Assembly: GCA_003512125.1 (NCBI GenBank)
Contig: DOSQ01000203.1
Span: 1 to 13,517 of the forward strand
DNA length: 13,517 nucleotides
Source: Acidaminococcaceae bacterium
GTDB taxonomy: Bacteria; Bacillota; Negativicutes; Acidaminococcales; Acidaminococcaceae
Direction: 5' to 3'
Shown here piece after piece: positions 11,081 to 13,517 of this stretch (positions are counted from its first letter, which is position 1; each line of letters begins with the position of its first letter). A program made the position numbers and the translations under genes. The notes beneath the pieces are model-generated. The model had not been told where the DNA came from and did no database searches. It worked only from the letters and a program-made list of their open reading frames with translations.

Positions 11081-13517
11081 ATGAATCGGTGGGCAAAATG
11101 GCTTGCAGGCATTGCAGCGGTTTTTTGCGCCCTTTTTTGGGGCGTTACACAGATTGTGCTGCCGGATCTTCTGAAACAGGTGGGACCTTATGCTGAAAAG
11201 CTGGCGGCGGATTATGTCAATGGTTCGGTGCAGGTCGGTTCTGTGGCCTGGCCCGGGAGTAACAGGATCCTGATACAGGATGTTACGGTTAAAGACCAAA
11301 AGCAGCAGGTGGTTGCAACGGTGCCCGCAGCATCTGTCACAGTAAATCCTTTCAAGGGTTTTTCCGGACTGGAAAAAGCGGTTTCCGTAATCGATTTGGA
11401 GAAACCGACAGTATACATAAAACAGGATAAGGACGAAAAATGGAACTATGAAAACCTCCTGAAACCCTCCCAGTCCGATACCACTCCTTTCTACGGGAAA
11501 GTCAACGTGCAGCAGGGAACTGCCGTGGTGCAGCTGCCGGAAGGGACTTGGCAATATCAGATTGACGGTTCGATGGACGGTAGTTATAATCCGGCTTTCG
11601 ACCTGGACTTTAAAGTCAGTGCGCCCGGCATGGCGACAGCGACCGTATTGGGCAGCATTGACAATAAGGGCGTGGGCAGGATCGTCATGAAATCAGACCG
11701 GGTGGATCTGGCGCCTTATCATGCTCTGGCACTCCGTTATGGCCAGGTCACGGGAGTGGCCGGCCAGGTCACGGACATTGACGGCGAATGGAGTAATGAC
11801 GGCAGGGATACCGTATTACGGGGCAAATGCAGACTGCAGGATGTGCGTGGCAGCTATCAGGCGAAGGAACAGGAACTGCCGTTCCGGATTACCGGTGATG
11901 TATCTTCGACGGATCATGTCATTACCTCGGACCGGCTGCTGGTAAGTCTGAATGAGCAGGTTGCGGTTCTTTCCGGCGCATTGGATATCCATGATCCGGA
12001 TAATCCGGAAGGACATCTTTCCATTCAGTCTGATAAAGTTTCCTATAATGGTGAGACGCTCACTAATGTAGAGGCAGAAGCAGTATTGTCCGGAAATAAA
12101 GCGGCAGTGAATTATTTCTCGGCTGCGTACCGGAATGGAAGAATCGGCGGACAGGGCGTATATGAACTGGATTCCGGCAAGCTGACAGGAACGGCGGATA
12201 TCCGCAATGTGGTCATTGAAGGTGAAAAAGTCCATGGAGAACGGTTTCTGCTTAACGCCATGCTGGCTGGCCATGGGACCTATAACCGGGAAGACGGGAG
12301 CTTAAACATGAATGTGGCCGCCAATACGATGAACATGCAATGGCGGGACACTGTTCTCAATGTGGCGGATTTCGATATGGATCTGACCAATGCCGGCGCT
12401 GACATCCATACCTTTTCGGCTTTGACCGGGAACGGTGCACTGCAGGCTGCCGGTCATGTATCTTTTGATGGCAGCTACAATCTTTCCGGACGGATGGCAA
12501 ATATGCCGTTGGATCCGGTTCTGGCGGCGGCAGGCCAGAATGGCAGCGGGTATATTTCTTCCCCGTCTTATCATGTGTCCGGTTTGGGAAGCCGCATCAA
12601 TTTTGAAGGCCCTGTACAGCTTCAGCAGGTTTCCTTCCGGGACATGTTCCTGCAGGACGGCCAGGGTCAGGTTACCGTTCGTGACAATGTGGCGGAGTTG
12701 AAAGATTATCAGCTCGTCATGGACCGGGGGAGCCATACGGCCAATGGAACGATCGACCTGCGGGGCGAGGAACCGCGGTTTGATTTGGCGGTGGAAACCG
12801 AAAAAGTACGTATAGAGCCACTCATGGCAGCAGCAGGACTGCAGGAAACGCTTAAAGTGACCGGAAATCTGAACCATCTGATGCATATTACAGGCCCATT
12901 GTCTGACCCTGCCGTACAGGGGGATGTGGATATGTCTGACGGCAGTGTGAATGGGTATCTGGTGGATTCCGTAACCGGAAGGTATTTTTATCACAAAGGA
13001 GCCCTGAGGCTGGATAATATTGTAGTCAGGGCATTGTCATCCACGTTAAAACTGCATGGAGTTATGGATCCGGATCATCATCTGGATTTTCAGGCGGAAG
13101 CGACGGATGTGGATCTGAGCCGGCTTCCGGTCCGTGAAGAAGATGTCGCCCTGAAAGGCTATGCTTCTGCAACAGGACATTTGTCCGGAACAGCAGAGAA
13201 ACCATTGTTCTCCGGTAATGTTACCAGCGAAGAATTCTTTGTCAATGAAGTTTCGGTGAAAAACCTGGAAGGCGTACTGGTCAGCAATGGACGGGATATT
13301 AATTCTTTAAAAGGTACCTGCGAACAGACGAATACGGACGGGCTGACATCTGCCTATATGATCGATCTTGCATTAAATATCCCGAAACGGGATTTGCGGG
13401 GGAAAATGGGGATCATGTACGGCGATCTGCAAAATATCCTGAAAATGGCCAGGGTTAACTTCCCTGTTAAGGGGCTGGTTGCCGGGACGTTGGAATTTAA
13501 CGGCCCGGATGCGGATA
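11081..13517 (+). CDS. tamB: AsmA-like/TamB-type translocation protein (3' partial)
   Basis: The frame is open from an in-frame stop at 11033-11035 to the window's right edge: 812 codons from ATG 11081 with no stop. GTG 11069 in the same frame is an alternative; neither has a good Shine-Dalgarno (GGGGG at 11063-11067 is 13 nt from the ATG). Residues ~5-28 are a single membrane anchor, and the rest is long, repetitive, beta-rich periplasmic sequence with recurring phrases of the type SGxLxGTxxxPxFxGxV (for example NLNHLMHITGPLSDPAVQGDVDM and SATGHLSGTAEKPLFSGNVT, shown as types), characteristic of the AsmA/TamB superfamily of lipid-conducting bridge proteins. The N-terminal phrases ILIQDVTVKDQ and KPTVYIKQDKDEKWNYENLL are typical AsmA-like starts. 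The diagnostic C-terminal DUF490/TamB domain is beyond the window, so TamB rather than another AsmA-like protein (YhdP, YdbH) is inferred from Negativicutes gene order. Confidence 0.85.
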   Translation, partial: MNRWAKWLAGIAAVFCALFWGVTQIVLPDLLKQVGPYAEKLAADYVNGSVQVGSVAWPGSNRILIQDVTVKDQKQQVVATVPAASVTVNPFKGFSGLEKAVSVIDLEKPTVYIKQDKDEKWNYENLLKPSQSDTTPFYGKVNVQQGTAVVQLPEGTWQYQIDGSMDGSYNPAFDLDFKVSAPGMATATVLGSIDNKGVGRIVMKSDRVDLAPYHALALRYGQVTGVAGQVTDIDGEWSNDGRDTVLRGKCRLQDVRGSYQAKEQELPFRITGDVSSTDHVITSDRLLVSLNEQVAVLSGALDIHDPDNPEGHLSIQSDKVSYNGETLTNVEAEAVLSGNKAAVNYFSAAYRNGRIGGQGVYELDSGKLTGTADIRNVVIEGEKVHGERFLLNAMLAGHGTYNREDGSLNMNVAANTMNMQWRDTVLNVADFDMDLTNAGADIHTFSALTGNGALQAAGHVSFDGSYNLSGRMANMPLDPVLAAAGQNGSGYISSPSYHVSGLGSRINFEGPVQLQQVSFRDMFLQDGQGQVTVRDNVAELKDYQLVMDRGSHTANGTIDLRGEEPRFDLAVETEKVRIEPLMAAAGLQETLKVTGNLNHLMHITGPLSDPAVQGDVDMSDGSVNGYLVDSVTGRYFYHKGALRLDNIVVRALSSTLKLHGVMDPDHHLDFQAEATDVDLSRLPVREEDVALKGYASATGHLSGTAEKPLFSGNVTSEEFFVNEVSVKNLEGVLVSNGRDINSLKGTCEQTNTDGLTSAYMIDLALNIPKRDLRGKMGIMYGDLQNILKMARVNFPVKGLVAGTLEFNGPDAD

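Noticed and set aside
10973..11554. 193-codon minus-strand ORF opposite the start of the tamB-like gene
   Set aside because: It is mostly antisense to the AsmA-like coding sequence and its translation shows no domain; I see no ribosome-binding site that would support it.
1..13517. Possible tRNA/rRNA genes, CRISPR arrays, transposases or prophage genes
   Set aside because: I looked for cloverleaf-like arms, regularly spaced repeats and recombinase motifs in the intergenic stretches on both strands and saw none; the coding space is filled by envelope genes.

Overview
The window looks like chromosomal DNA from a diderm Firmicute of the class Negativicutes (Veillonella, Dialister, Megasphaera and Acidaminococcus relatives). 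The reasons are a Firmicute-style MurA and an MreB/Mbl-type actin, followed directly by outer-membrane (OM) machinery: MlaE, MlaF, a beta-barrel-bearing MlaD, a TolC-type channel and a TamB/AsmA-like protein. All genes lie on the + strand. The lineage is inferred from gene content and protein resemblance, not from a database search.

Layout: the end of a Lys/Glu-rich coiled-coil protein (1-237) is closed by a strong terminator (265-296). An intergenic stretch then holds a promoter and an ~80-bp inverted-repeat element. Next come murA (GTG start at 493) and mreB (1782-2804), 20 bp apart. A 9-bp hairpin in the following gap leads to a secreted AMIN + phosphodiester-glycosidase (NAGPA) protein (2906-4318). 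A clean sigma-A-type promoter (4388-4416) precedes an exported SpoIVB-type S55 peptidase-domain protein (4513-6195). A promoter-like element and a structured leader precede the tightly packed mlaE-mlaF-mlaD operon (6306-9134; mlaF and mlaD overlap at ATGA). tolC (9270-10748) has its own strong promoter flanked by two matching palindromes, and ends in a long hairpin terminator (10801-10852). A 236-bp leader then precedes a TamB/AsmA-like gene (from 11081) that runs off the right edge.

How the genes fit together: the left half concerns peptidoglycan (MurA makes precursor, MreB/Mbl places synthesis, AMIN-NAGPA probably acts on wall or surface glycans). The right half concerns the OM: MlaE/MlaF move lipid with ATP, MlaD carries an MCE ring and appears to reach the OM with its own barrel, TolC exports, and TamB-like proteins are lipid or OM-protein conduits. 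The S55 protein sits at the junction.

The most notable points are the MlaD with a C-terminal OM barrel and no MlaA/B/C genes nearby, which matches the trans-envelope Mla type described in Veillonella parvula; the paired TGAC-N6-GTCA operators around the tolC promoter; and the S55 protein whose Ser motif precedes its His motif, the reverse of Bacillus SpoIVB. I see no tRNA, rRNA, CRISPR array, transposase gene or phage gene.
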